NCBI RefSeq assembly: GCF_004664715.2
Contig: NC_051083.1
Location: forward strand, 102,453,661 to 102,517,660
Length of the DNA: 64,000 nucleotides
Direction of reading: 5' to 3'
Origin: Peromyscus leucopus
Taxonomy: Eukaryota; Chordata; Mammalia; Rodentia; Cricetidae
Shown: piece by piece, positions 21,640 to 31,894 of the stretch
Numbering within the stretch: position 1 is the stretch's first letter
How the letters are laid out: each line of letters opens with the position of its first letter
Notes under the pieces: model-generated
Told to the model about the DNA's origin: nothing
Seen by the model: the letters and a program-made list of their open reading frames with translations, nothing else
Databases searched by the model: none
Position numbers and translations under genes: made by a program

Positions 21640-22078
21640 ATGATAACAGGATGGGTGGGTAGGAAGTTTGTAGGAGAAGATCTGTGTGATCCACTGGAGA
21701 GGAGAGATCCACTTCATCAAGTGGTCTGCTACAGAATTGGAGGTGAGCCTGGGACATGAGATTTAGAGGTGAGAAAGGAGTAGGGATGATTCCCAGGCTA
21801 CCTGCTTCCCTGGTAGGAGTGGCCTGCTGGTTCCCAGGGAATACCTGCTGGATCTGGAGGCTGTGATAAAGAACTGAGTGCACAAGTGTGGGGGGGGGCA
21901 GCGAAGTTTGGAGGGGAAGACTTGTTTATCTACTGAAAATGGGGGAAGGGGATAGAAGGCTGTAGCAGCTGGTCTGCTACCAGGCTGGGGATGAGACTGG
22001 GGGATTGGATTTAGAGGAGAGGAAGGAGAGGTGAAGATCTGCATTTAGCCTACCTGCTTCCTTGGCTGGAGTCTGCTC
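21640..22078 (-). repeat. Two tandem ~245-bp units, probable L1 5'UTR monomers
   Basis: Unit 1 (about 21648-21890) and unit 2 (about 21891-22078, partial) share ordered words: GAAGTTTG(T/G)AGG at 21661 and 21904, GGTCTGCTAC at 21723 and 21971, CTACCTGCTTCC at 21798 and 22050. The spacing is 243-252 bases. They lie just upstream of ORF1 on the L1's own strand, where muroid L1 promoter monomers sit. The reverse of the same unit reappears at 57118-57345 in another L1. Confidence 0.72.
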
Positions 22079-22125
22079 TGTCTTTTCACCAAACATGACC
22101 ACAAATTACTTTTTATCATTTTACT

Positions 22126-22287
22126 TTTTTTTTTTTTTTTGGTTTTTCGAGACAGGGTTTCTCTGTGTAGCTTTGCGCCTTTCCTGGAGCTCACTTGGTA
22201 GCCCAGGCTGGCCTCGAACTCACAGAGATCCGCCTGACTCTGCCTCCCGAGTGCTGGGATTAAAGGCATGCGCCACCACCGCCCGGC
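22126..22287 (-). mobile_element. B1 SINE, full length, young-looking
   Basis: T tract then GGTTTTTCGAGACAGGG, GCGCCTTTCCTGGAGC, ending GCCACCACCGCCCGGC. The perfect target duplication TTATCATTTTACT is at 22113-22125 and 22288-22300. Confidence 0.98.
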
Positions 22288-22300
22288 TTATCATTTTACT

Positions 22301-22718
22301 GATTTCTATGTTATTGAGCAAATACATCTTATAGTCTCCCGGGACAAATCAGTATCACACCCTTCCAAAGATGATGATAGTGCACATCCCAATACATTGG
22401 CATCCTTTATGTGATTACTTAATGTTATATATGGGATTGTTATGTAAAATCCATTGTATACTATATGTCAAATAGCCATAACTTTGTATGCATTCCACTT
22501 CTGCCTTAACCATCCACATTTTTGTCTTACAATTCAACTGTAGTTTAAAATATCCCAGAATCACAAATTCATCATGACTCAATGATGAGGATATGTTCTG
22601 TGAAGTAAATCATTAGGTAATTTTATCAATGTGTACATAGCATATAGTAAATTCATACATTTATACAAACTTAGATGGTCAGTCACTAATCAAGAAACAT
22701 TGTAAAAATATTCCACAT
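22301..22718. other. Unassigned unique sequence
   Basis: No recognised element. Confidence 0.4.
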
Positions 22719-22733
22719 GAGGCATACTATTTT

Positions 22734-22767
22734 TTTTTTTTTGATTTTTCAAGACAGGGTTTCCCTG
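22734..22767 (-). mobile_element. Extremely 5'-truncated B1
   Basis: Only a T run plus GATTTTTCAAGACAGGG and a few more bases of the B1 3' end were inserted, yet the insert is flanked by a 15-bp duplication, GAGGCATACTATTTT (22719-22733 and 22768-22782). Confidence 0.88.
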
Positions 22768-22782
22768 GAGGCATACTATTTT

Positions 22783-23154
22783 ATAGTAAACATTTTTATA
22801 TGAATAGGATCACATTCTAAAATAATACTAAAAGTATAATATAATGGAATGCAACCCAATACCAGTCATTTATTATCATTACTAATTATTATGTTCTGCA
22901 CACAACTATAATAAGGTAAACTTGTATACAACATGCAGAAAAATAGGTTCATTTCTATCACTCTCTTCACAAGCACACGAGTAATGAACTTTCCTATGTT
23001 ATTAGGGTGACTACATAGGGTTTTTCACCTCCATTATAATCTTATAGGACCATAGTTGTATATGTGTCTATTATTAATGGAAATGATATATAGTGTATGA
23101 TTTGCCACATTTTAATAATTGAAATGCCACACTCAGATTTCAATAAGAATAGCA
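22783..23154. other. Unassigned AT-rich DNA
   Basis: No recognised element. Confidence 0.4.
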
Positions 23155-23370
23155 CTTACATGCCACTTACTATTTGCCAAGTCCGCCACCAACTGTGCTC
23201 TTCCTCTCTCCCCTCACACACATTACAAGCACACACATACCATAGTGGAGCTTGTAATGTAGGTATTATTGGCCCCACTTCACAGATGATGAAATTGAAG
23301 TTTAAAACAAATAAGAACACTTCTCAATACTGTACTCCTACCACACATAATAACCAGGGCATAGAAAATG
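23155..23370 (-). mobile_element. MIR SINE (ancient)
   Basis: CACTTACTATTTGCCAAG, GTAGGTATTATTGGCCCCAC and TTCACAGATGATGAAATTGAAG follow the reversed MIR consensus order. The 119-codon frame across it is coincidental. Confidence 0.65.
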
Positions 23371-24267
23371 ATGTGGGACATACTATTCACAAAGTTTCAC
23401 CCAAACTCTGCAATCAAACTACTAGGAAGAAGAAATATTCTTTCACACCTGCATAAACAAGTCCATTTTTCTTTAAACCATTAATTTAAATTCTTAGCCT
23501 GCCTTGGAGAGCTCTAAATGGCTCACAGTAACTCCCTGGAAAGCATATAACTGGATTTTAGTGACAGAAATGTATGCATAATCACAGGGAAGTACTATTT
23601 TAAAAAATCTTATTGGGACTTCTACTATTAAGCTATGAGTGTATTTATTCACAGATAATGTTTTTAAAACTAAAATTTTAAATCATAATCTCCAGTGGCT
23701 GTATGCCAGTTGTTCACACTTTATATCTATTGTGTTTTCTAGGTATGTTCTCTATTTTTCATTAGGTCAGAACACAGTGTTAATAATACTATTTATCTGG
23801 TTACTCAGTTATTCTCTTATTTAATAAATAATTCCTATTTTAAACTAGGCATTAAATAAGTATTTATTAAGTGTCTTCTATGTTAAGCTTATAAAATAGA
23901 GAGTTTATACAACTTATAAAGTAAATAGTTTTCATAAATACCGGTTGCGGAGTATTGCAGAAACCAATTCTCCTCTGTGCAGATGATCCATCTCCTCTTA
24001 CAGCTGAATAGACCTATTCAGGAAGAAAAGAAATCAAAATTCATTCTGAAAATCAGTATCAAGACTTTTCACAATAGTGTTGTTTTTAAAAATTATGAAA
24101 GTTTTATGACATATATCCATGTATCTAGTGTCCATAATACACCTTGTGAAAATTACAGAATTGAATCATTTTACAAAGTTCAATAGTCAGAATATATTGA
24201 AAACATGGTGAGTCATTAAATAGTATTGATAATATTATTGATAATTTCATGTGAAGTCATTAGCTAA
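23371..24267. other. Unassigned AT-rich DNA
   Basis: Nothing recognised. Confidence 0.4.
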
Positions 24268-24335
24268 CAAGTATCCATAGACAGTCAACACAAACTTAAA
24301 TTCCTCTATATGTGTTGACTATCTATGGACACTTG
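24268..24335. repeat. 25-bp near-perfect inverted repeat (hairpin, 18-nt loop)
   Basis: The left arm (24268-24292, starting CAAGTATCCATAGAC) and right arm (24311-24335, ending CTATGGACACTTG) pair at 23 of 25 positions, with two A/C mismatches. As RNA it would fold into a 68-nt stem-loop about the size of a microRNA precursor. It could also be the fused ends of a degraded palindromic transposon. No flanking target duplication is obvious. Confidence 0.9.
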
Positions 24336-25276
24336 ATTCAGTAGGCTTGAGAAGTCTGTGGGAAGTTAGTTAAGACAAAAGAAATGAAAAGTATAGGGTT
24401 GGGGCAAGCATTTGCTATACAAAGACAGCACCAATTCCCATGTTAATGTAGGGACTAAGAGTCTGAGAAGCCCATAAAGTTTTTACAAAGGGTTGCACAA
24501 AATACGGGCCAGAAATTTAGAACATCTTGAAATCTTAAGCATCAAACACCAGGTAGAACTTTTGTTTTTCTTGAAAAGAATGGAACTGGTTTCATGGTTG
24601 TCCTGTTTTAGTAAACTGAACTATACCAGTGTCTGTTTCTTTTAGGAAGCAAATGTATATTTTACCTTCGTGTTCCTTGTTAATAAAATCAAGCTATCAC
24701 ATTAGAAGGATAAGAATGTGTTACATGCAATTTTGTTTGTAAAAGTGTCTGCTATGAAGATTTACAGAAAAAATAATTAAGGAGTGGGAGATGGGTCCTT
24801 CATCTGTCCCTAGCTCTCTTCCAGTTTATTTTTTAAGAAACAGGAGAAAAAGAAAAATGTGCTCTGCTAGACATTTTTTATATAAATTTGAAAAAGGAAA
24901 TAAATATATCAAAACTATATAGCATGAATGCTTATGTTCACATCATGTTTTCTGCTTATAAGCACATTGTTGCAAGTAATCAAGGACCTTAAATGAAATT
25001 AAAAATTTGAGGCATCTCAAAGTTAAATAACTTTGGATTTTCCCTTTCCTTAAAAAGCTTTAAATGATAAGAGAATTTTGAGATGTTGTAAGGCTTATAT
25101 TTTGTTCAGGCTCTATGGTGTGTTTTTAAAGGAGAGATGATAAAACATTAAAATACCAAATGCTACTAGGAATGCAGAAGAATGAGATGAGCAATAAAGC
25201 CCTGCTTTACTAATTAAATGAGGCATCAAATATAATATAATGCCCTGAAGCTAAGCATTCAAACTTATTTAGAATC
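24336..25276. other. Unassigned AT-rich DNA
   Basis: Nothing recognised. Confidence 0.4.
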
Positions 25277-25448
25277 CTTACTGTCATTTGGATGTGTCCC
25301 ACTCTGAAAGCACTATGTTGGAAAACTTGACTCCTAATGTGGCAGTGCTGGAGGGTGTTTGGATTTGTTAGACATTTGGATCATGGAGACAACAGCCTTA
25401 TTAATGATCATTTTGTGGAGTGGGCTCCTTATAAAAGGATATGTCTGA
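25277..25448 (+). mobile_element. MaLR-type LTR, 5' part
   Basis: TTTGGATGTGTCCCACTC, GTGGCAGTGCTGGAGGGTG, GGATCATGGAGACAACAGCC and CTCCTTATAAAAGG keep the order of MLT/MST-type MaLR LTRs, including a TATA-like TATAAAAGG. The LTR is interrupted by a B3 and resumes at 25623. Confidence 0.65.
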
Positions 25449-25622
25449 CTTGTTTGTTTTTAAAATTGGTTGCATGGGAGGCCATGGCATGGTATACAGA
25501 CAGAGATCAGAGGTCAACTTGTGGGAGTCAGTGCTCTCCTACCCTGTAGTATCCATGATTGAACTCAGGTCACACAAGTTGGCAACAAGCACCTTTATCT
25601 GCTGGGCTATCTCACCAGCTTT
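25449..25622 (-). mobile_element. B3-type SINE inside the MaLR LTR
   Basis: Plus strand: GAGGTCAACTTGTGGGAGTC, GATTGAACTCAGGTCACAC, AAGCACCTTTATCTGCTGG and CTATCTCACCAGC, the reverse of a B3. Confidence 0.9.
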
Positions 25623-25803
25623 TGGCCTGCTTTCATATGCTTGTACTCGCTCTTTCTCTCTCTTTTCCTTTTCATCATCTCCCACAGGATGATAAAGCAA
25701 GAAGACCCTAGCACCTTGATTTTGAACTTCTATTCTACAGAACAGTAAGGAATATTACTGTATGAATTAACCCTCTCCGGGATTTTGTTATAACAGCTCA
25801 AAG
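25623..25803 (+). mobile_element. MaLR-type LTR, 3' part
   Basis: TTGTACTCGCTCTTTCTC, AAGAAGACCCTAGCACCTTG and GGATTTTGTTATAACAGC correspond to the MaLR LTR 3' half (typical end GGTATTTTGTTATAGCAGC). Confidence 0.6.
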
Positions 25804-26697
25804 TTTGTGATCTAGGAAAAAATATGAGGACAAGCCATGAAAGGTAAAAGATGATGTCATACCACAAAAGAGGCAGACAGCTCCAGAATTACACAAAGTC
25901 AAATGCACTAAGGACAGAACAGATCTGGAGCAGCACAGCAGGACAAGTGGGTCCCCACACATCAAAGCAGAAAAGAGGTTTATTTGCTAAGCTAGACAAA
26001 GCTGGGTCGTGGTCTAGCCAGAATGTACCAGCCCTTTCTTAAAAACAATTAACACACCCATTGTCAGTCAAGTAAGATATACTCAACATCAGTGGACAGC
26101 ACAGCTCATTTGGATGGCAGTCTTAGTGACTTTCCGCTATCGAGCTTGGTATGTATGCCAGGGTCGCCTAACACACCAAATAGAGATAGATTGCAATCAA
26201 GATATATGTAAGTTGTATCCATTTAGGCCCTTGCAACAGTGTGATTCAGCCCTTCTCTAACCAACACCCCTGCTTCATATTAACAGCACCTCTAGCACAC
26301 AAAGATCTGTGTCTTGGGTTGCCATTAAAATTTAAGAGCAGACTCTTCCATTTCCTAAGGAGCAGGGCTTAGCATGGAACTCCAGCCACTTACCATAAAG
26401 GCTTTCAATAAACAACCCGTGTTTTAAATCACATGATACATTCTTGCTTCTCACAGACCAAGTCTGGAGATACTAGAATTTCCATAAGAAGAATTAGTTT
26501 GTTTTCCTCATAGGAGAGAAGGGGAATTCATTTAAGTTGTAACTTACTTTGTTCAAAATAGTTTTAACCACCTCCATGCTTCTACTGTGTTCTCCCTAAC
26601 TTGATTTTTTTATTTGCTTTTTATAAGTGAATGGAATTAGGAAGGAATAAACACATGCAATCAAATTCACATAGGATTTAACTAAAGCCAGGTTTTA
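25804..26697. other. Unassigned unique sequence
   Basis: No gene or repeat recognised. Confidence 0.4.
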
Positions 26698-26713
26698 AAA
26701 AAACATAGAATTA

Positions 26714-26860
26714 GCCGGGCGTTGGTGGCGCACGCCTTTAATCCCAGCACTCAGGAGGCAGAGGCAGGCGGATCTCTGTGAGTTCGAGGCCAGCCTGGGC
26801 TACCAAGTGAGCTCCAGGAAAGGCGCAAAGCTACACAGAGAAACCCTGTCTTGAAAAAAC

Positions 26861-26910
<50 letters not shown>
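26714..26910 (+). mobile_element. B1 SINE with ~50-base A tail, very young-looking
   Basis: GCCGGGCGTTGGTGGCGCAC start, cricetid-type middle, and a nearly pure A tail from about 26862 to 26910. Target duplication AACATAGAATTA flanks it (ending at 26713 and 26921). The long intact tail argues for recent insertion. Confidence 0.97.
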
Positions 26911-26912
<2 letters not shown>

Positions 26913-26978
26913 ATAGAATTAAATATGTATATATTCATATAAAATTTCTACATTTATACTATTAAATAGATGTATCAA

Positions 26979-27003
26979 ATACACACACATATACACATAT
27001 ATA

Positions 27004-27065
<62 letters not shown>
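26979..27065. repeat. Compound (CA)n(TA)n microsatellite
   Basis: An ACACAT-rich start, an uninterrupted CA tract at about 27009-27037, then (TA)n to about 27063. Confidence 0.97.
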
Positions 27066-27066
<1 letters not shown>

Positions 27067-27790
27067 GGATAGAAGGTAGATTTAGAAATAAACAGACTAG
27101 ATAAGAAACCACTTCCATAGTCAAAGCATGAAATAATAGCACACTGAAGTGCTCTGTGGACAGCCAGAGAGATCAAAGTTTTTTCTTTGTTTTGTTTGTA
27201 CCTAAAGAGGACAGAGAAGAGGGAAAAATAATGAGACAACAAAAACAGTACTGAATATTGATAGAATTATGTAATAGAAGCATACCTAAACAATTAAGTG
27301 GTGGGCAACATGATGAGATTGAAATTATTGCTCAAGAATCTGTTTTCCTTAAAAAGTCCAAATGACAATGAAACAGGAAAACAGGCTAGTGAGGGAATCA
27401 GAAAAATAGGCAGGGAAGAAACGAAGGGAATTTAATCTAAAAGTTGAAGAAAAGTGATCCAATATTATTCAACAATTTTAAGTTCTGCTGAAAGTAAGAA
27501 ACAGTTACTTGTTTTGACAATGAGGTGTGCGTTTTTCAACGTATTATTCTCAGAATCAGTAGGGGAGAATTCACATTACAATGGTTGAAAAATGAAACAT
27601 ATATGAACAGATTCAAGAGAATTATGTAAGGACTGGTCCCACAAATGAATATAGGAAAAGGTGAGTGAGAAAAATTAAAACCCACTCCACAAGACAGAAC
27701 CCGTGCCTGATACTGCTTGGGTAGCCAAAAACCTGAGACTATATAGGTCAGGGAACTAGACGAAAACCAAATACTACTATCCTGCTAAAG
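27066..27790. other. Unassigned unique sequence
   Basis: Nothing recognised before the L1 3'UTR. Confidence 0.4.
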
Positions 27791-28276
27791 GATCAGCAAT
27801 AAAATGCCTCCTAACAGCATTCCGCTGTACTCCTAGATCAGTGCCTCGTTCAGTCTTCATCAGAAAAGCTTCCTTTTGCAGTAGATGGGAACTAACACAG
27901 AGACCCTCAACTGCCCAATGTACACAGAGTGAGTCTTTGGAACACTCAATCCTAAGTGGTATGTTCATAAATCTCTCCCCTCAAGGCTCTGGGAGCTATG
28001 CAGAAAAGTGGAAAGTGGAAAGATTGTAAAAGCCAGAGGGGATTGATGACTCCAAGGAAGCCATGTCTTCCAGATGCAACAAGACTGACACACACATGAA
28101 CTCACGGAGACTATGGCAGCATTCACAAGGCCTGCACAGGTTCAATCCAAACAAGGCTGCAGTGTTGAGAGGGGGAAGACAGCTCCCATCCCTAACCAAA
28201 AAGCTATCTTTAATTGACGACTGCTTGCAAAAGAAAAAAATTAGTTTCTCCAATGGAGAAAGAGGGAAAATGTACC
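27791..28276 (+). mobile_element. L1 3'UTR, rodent, diverged
   Basis: TCAGTCTTCATCAGAAAAGC, TTTGGAACACTCAATCC, TTGTAAAAGCCAGAGGGG and AACTCACGGAGACTATGGCAGC are the rodent L1 3'UTR in sense. It ends near CTCCAATGGAG, where the following sequence departs from L1 and enters the inverted repeat. Short frames on both strands here are not genes. Confidence 0.78.
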
Positions 28277-28331
28277 CTTCATTCAAAGGCTTGATGAAGG
28301 TGTCTTTTTAGTTACAGTGCTTGTCTGGCTA
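28277..28331 (+). repeat. Left arm of long inverted repeat
   Basis: The inner 32 bases (28300-28331) are the exact reverse complement of 28479-28510. The outer part (28277-28299, CTTCATTCAAAGG then TGATGAAG) matches the reverse of 28613-28636 with one small shift. Confidence 0.95.
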
Positions 28332-28478
28332 GATTTTTTGTCATTTTTTAAAATTTATTTTTATTTTATTTTATTTTTGAGGTTATAATTTAATTACAAC
28401 GTTTCTGCCTTCCCTTTCCTCCCTTCAAACTCTTCCATATACCTTTCTCTGCTCTCCTTCAAATTAATGGCAAAAATG
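28332..28478 (-). mobile_element. L1 3' terminus, reversed, between inverted-repeat arms
   Basis: TTTTAAAATTTATTTTTATTTT, then GGTTATAATTTAATTACAACG, CTTCCCTTTCCTCCCTTC and CTTCCATATACC are the reverse of a rodent L1 3' end (AATAAA-rich tail, GGAAGAG, GGTATATGGAAG). Confidence 0.75.
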
Positions 28479-28640
28479 TAGCCAGACAAGCACTGTAACT
28501 AAAAAGACACACTTCAGCTGGTAATGTTGGTGTATGCCTATAATCCTGGCACCCAGAAAACAAAAATCTTGAGTTTGAGGTCAGTCTGAGCCACATTATG
28601 AGACCATGTCTCAACCTTCATCAGCCCTTTGAATGAAGAA
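28479..28640 (-). repeat. Right arm of long inverted repeat, split by an old B1
   Basis: The inner arm is 28479-28510 (starts TAGCCAGACAAGC, ends AAAAAGACAC) and the outer arm is 28613-28636 (CTTCATCAGCCC, then TTTGAATGAAG). An old B1-like sequence of about 100 bases separates them. Confidence 0.92.
28511..28612 (+). mobile_element. Old B1/PB1-like SINE inside the right arm
   Basis: GCTGGTAATGTTGGTGTATG, CCTATAATCCTGGCACCCAG, TTGAGGTCAGTCTGAG and GACCATGTCTCAA follow B1 order with high divergence. CTTCA appears at both edges as a possible short duplication. Confidence 0.72.
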
Positions 28641-29344
28641 AAGCGAAAAAAAGCCACACTTCTCATTGCCTGTGACAACCTAATGAATAAAAAGGGAAAT
28701 TAATCACTACTCAGAGAGCACACCTGACAAAGACCTAATTGTAGTTTGCCTTTAAAATATTCTACTTACCTCACTAGAAATAAAGCTGACAAAGCTGTGC
28801 CTCATAGTTGAGATATCTTGTATAAGTCAAGCAATTTTGCCATAAGCATTTCAGTAACTCACAAATCTAATGTTTCAAGAACCTATCATATTGTTAGGAA
28901 GTATTTCAAATAGATTCTTATGACTTTACATTTAATTAAAAACCACCATATCACTCTATCCATGCCTGCACAAGAACCAATAGCTTTAAAAATAATGAGA
29001 TTTGAGATATCCCAAATTAATTTCATATCACATAAGGTAAACCTTATTTAGGAATTAAATTGGTGTTATATGAAAGAAGTTTTGGAAGTTTCTATAATAG
29101 TCTAGCTTAATTTAAAATTGTGATAAGTCCTGTTATAAGAAAAGAATACTGACAGAACTGGTAGGAAACACTCAGCACCACAAAATCGAAAAATTACAAA
29201 ATTAAGCAAAATTGAATTTAACTGCATTCCTCTAACTCAAGTTAAATATAGTAGCATCACCGCAAATATGACATTATCTTGAAATCATGAATCTGAAGTT
29301 TAATCATCAGAAATGTGTACTTTGAGGTTTATTAAATGAAAGGG
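28641..29344. other. Unassigned AT-rich DNA
   Basis: Nothing recognised. Confidence 0.4.
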
Positions 29345-29614
29345 TACATTTTCTCTCTTTTTTTCTTATATTGAAATGGATTTTTGATACAGTATATACT
29401 GATTACAGTTTCCCCTCCCCCACTCCTCCTACCTCCTCCTCACCTCTCTCACACCCATATCCACTCCCTTTCTGTCTCTTATTAGAAAACATGAGGTTTC
29501 TAAGGGATAATAATAAAATAAGATACAATAAGATTTCTCAAAAACAAAACAAATATGACAAAACAACCAAATAAGGAAAAGAGCCAAAGAAAAAGCATAA
29601 GAAATACATATAAA
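29345..29614 (-). mobile_element. L1 3'UTR, reversed
   Basis: TTGATACAGTATATACTGATTAC, TTCCCCTCCCCCACTCCTCC and an AAACAAAACAAATATG-type A-rich stretch are the reverse of a rodent L1 3'UTR. An LTR interrupts it at 29615. The overlapping open frames here are L1/LTR shadows. Confidence 0.78.
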
Positions 29615-29961
29615 TGCTGTGGATATATATCGCTCTATATAAATAAAACAATGATGGCCAGTGACCAGACAGGAAGTATAGGCGAGACAAGGAGAGAGGA
29701 GAATTGGGGAAACAGGAAGGAGGGGGAGACACTGCAGCCACCGCCAGGACAAGGAACATGTAAAGACGCCGGGAAGCCACCAGCCATGTGGTAAGGTATA
29801 GATTTATAGAAATGGGTTAATTTAAGATAAAAGAACAGTTAGCAAGAAGCCTGCCATGGCCATACAGTTTATAAGTAATATAAGCGTCTGAGTGATATTT
29901 TATACTTGGATTGTGGGACTGCGGGGCTTGGTTGAACCTGGAGAGAAGCTCTCCAGCAACA
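29615..29961 (+). mobile_element. Solo LTR, ERVK/class II type
   Basis: A 347-base unit starts TGCTGTGG and ends CAGCAACA, with a perfect 6-bp target duplication TATAAA (29609-29614 and 29962-29967). AATAAA lies early (TATAAATAAAAC near 29638-29649), then GCCAGTGACCAGACAGGAAG, a CCGGGAAGCCACCAGCCATG segment and GAAGCCTGCCATGGCCATAC. No internal retroviral region adjoins it, so it is a recombined solo LTR. Confidence 0.9.
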
Positions 29962-29967
29962 TATAAA

Positions 29968-30065
29968 TGCAGAGATATATACATTTGTTCACATACATAG
30001 GAATCCCATAGAAACCCAATACCAGAAGCCATGTATGCACACAAAGTATATATTTTTAAAATGTT
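29968..30065 (-). mobile_element. L1 3'UTR, reversed, continuation
   Basis: A/T-rich TATATACATTTG, then CATAGAAACCCAATACCAG continues the antisense L1 3'UTR beyond the LTR. It is short and weakly supported apart from the LTR target duplication. Confidence 0.45.
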
Positions 30066-30071
30066 ATAGAA

Positions 30072-30147
30072 AGGATGGGGGATGTATTCCAGAGTTACAT
30101 CACTGTCTATCATACACGAAGCACTGGGTTCTCTCTATAGTATCTCA
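30072..30147 (+). mobile_element. ID-like SINE, diverged
   Basis: GGATGGGGGATGTATTCCAG, then CATACACGAAGCACTGGGTTC resembles the ID (tRNA-Ala-like) core with eroded A and B boxes. Confidence 0.5.
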
Positions 30148-31419
30148 AGAAAAGTTACAGAATTATCATTTAAGCTCATAGCTCCCTCCTACCTGCGGCA
30201 TGGAAGACCTATATGCCAACTATTGCAGTAGGTAGTCACTTCTTTTTCATAGTAAATCTGCACTTGATCACCCAAGTGGTATATTTCCATATATTCACCC
30301 CCTTCTAAACTATGTAACATTATAAACTAGGACAGTCACGCTATCCTAACTGTTTCATCTAAATTGATAATGCATCACTGAAGTAAGTGATCAGCTTGCC
30401 TGGGTTCCCACTGACATCTGTTGAACCAAAACTGTAGGTCTGAAAAATCTACTGGTGACTATAATCAAGTAGGACTGTCCATAACCATTTTCATCATGGA
30501 GTTGATCTGTTTTTTTATGACATTCATTTTTATGTAGCACTAGACTTGGAAAGAGGTGCTTGGGCTATATAGTTCAAATCCTCTTTCCTCTCACTGTAAG
30601 TTTAGGGATGTTTCAATGATGACTGTCAACATCATTGAATTTCCCGGGTTTAGAAAAGTACAGTAACAACTGTTTCTAGATCCAACCTCCCACTTGAATG
30701 AACAGATTTCTATGATCCATCTGATTCTTGCTGTCTTTGGTGGAATGATGGAATGAAATTTCTCTTCTCAAGAAACTCAGCAGTCACTGAGGCAACATGT
30801 CCATGTTAGCACCATGTAGGCACTACCATCTTGCTGGCCATTACATGCCATATACCTTTAGTCACAGTGCTTTTTTTAGTAGCATCACCCTTTTCTTCTC
30901 AACAAGGTCCCTCATGGTTTCTAATCTTGTCACTCATAATATATTTAGGACTTCCTTGGGCTTTTCTGTTGTCTTATGACATCATTTGTCATTACTGCAA
31001 CTGGCCATTTTTATTGATAATTATATTGCACTCCTATTAAGAAAATTCTCTATTATTTTCAAATGGTTGTTGATCTATTATTAAAAGGGCTAAATTTCCT
31101 TTAACAAATGTCTATTAGTGTGAAATGCCAGGCACAGCTGACTTGATGGCTTGCAATTTCACACTGATACTTTTGCTTGCCTACCATGTCTCACTTTGAA
31201 TCAAACTCACTTCTGCTAATCACCAAACTTGAACCTCTTCCTGATTACTCTAATTAAGAAACTGAAAAATGAAAAAGAGTATACATATCCCCTAATCCCT
31301 TCCTCCCTCTTACTCTTGGAAGTTAGTAATTTGTTTCCACTGACTCCTGCTACACAGTCTTACAAGAAAAAACTAAGAGGGACAAAATATAAATAACAAC
31401 AGGAAATTTTCTCTTGTGC
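30148..31419. other. Unassigned unique sequence
   Basis: No gene or repeat recognised in about 1.27 kb. Two overlapping frames at 30797-31040 are hydrophobic by composition but have no family features. Confidence 0.4.
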
Positions 31420-31570
31420 ATCAGAAGCCCCTAGAGACATGTTAAATACAGATTGCTGCACACAGTTCCTCATTCATTTAGGATGGAATGAGCCCAGAGG
31501 TCCTGCATTTCTAACAAGTTCCCAAGGCTGCTGCTGCACAATCATGGATGACAGTCTAAGACCTAATGAT
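31420..31570 (+). mobile_element. MER5-like hAT (Charlie) fragment
   Basis: GACATGTTAAATACAGATTGCTG, CCCAGAGGTCCTGCATTTC, then TAACAAGTTCCCAAGGCTGC match the ordered MER5A interior. Terminal repeats are eroded. Confidence 0.72.
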
Positions 31571-31890
31571 TTACAGCTAACACAATACTTCTTATGCACT
31601 GGGTAGACAGATTATCTGAAAATCTGGCATAGTTAAAGAGGCTCACTGTAAGAATGCTGATCCTATAAAGAAAATGACTGCTTTTATTCCACTAATGTCA
31701 TAAAAAAATTACTCATAAGTATCAAAATTTGTAAAACACATGAAGAAAGCTCCCAAATAGATGTTGGAATATATCTAGTTTTAAAGCTTTACTGAAGTAC
31801 ATAAAAGAATAAAGGACCTGAGAAAATGAATTCTCACATAACATATCCAGGACAGAAAGGCTCAAATTCATACAGAAGTGGTTTTGTCCT
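31571..31890. other. Unassigned unique sequence
   Basis: Nothing recognised. Confidence 0.4.
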
Positions 31891-31894
31891 CAGT

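Noticed and set aside
23097..23456. 119-codon plus-strand frame
   Set aside because: It crosses an ancient MIR in AT-rich DNA and has no recognisable domain, Kozak-like context or splice structure.
28277..28640. Inverted repeat as terminal repeats of a DNA transposon
   Set aside because: The enclosed DNA is an L1 3' tail, no flanking target duplication was found, and the arms do not match hAT, mariner or piggyBac ends that I know. I kept it as a finding without a family.
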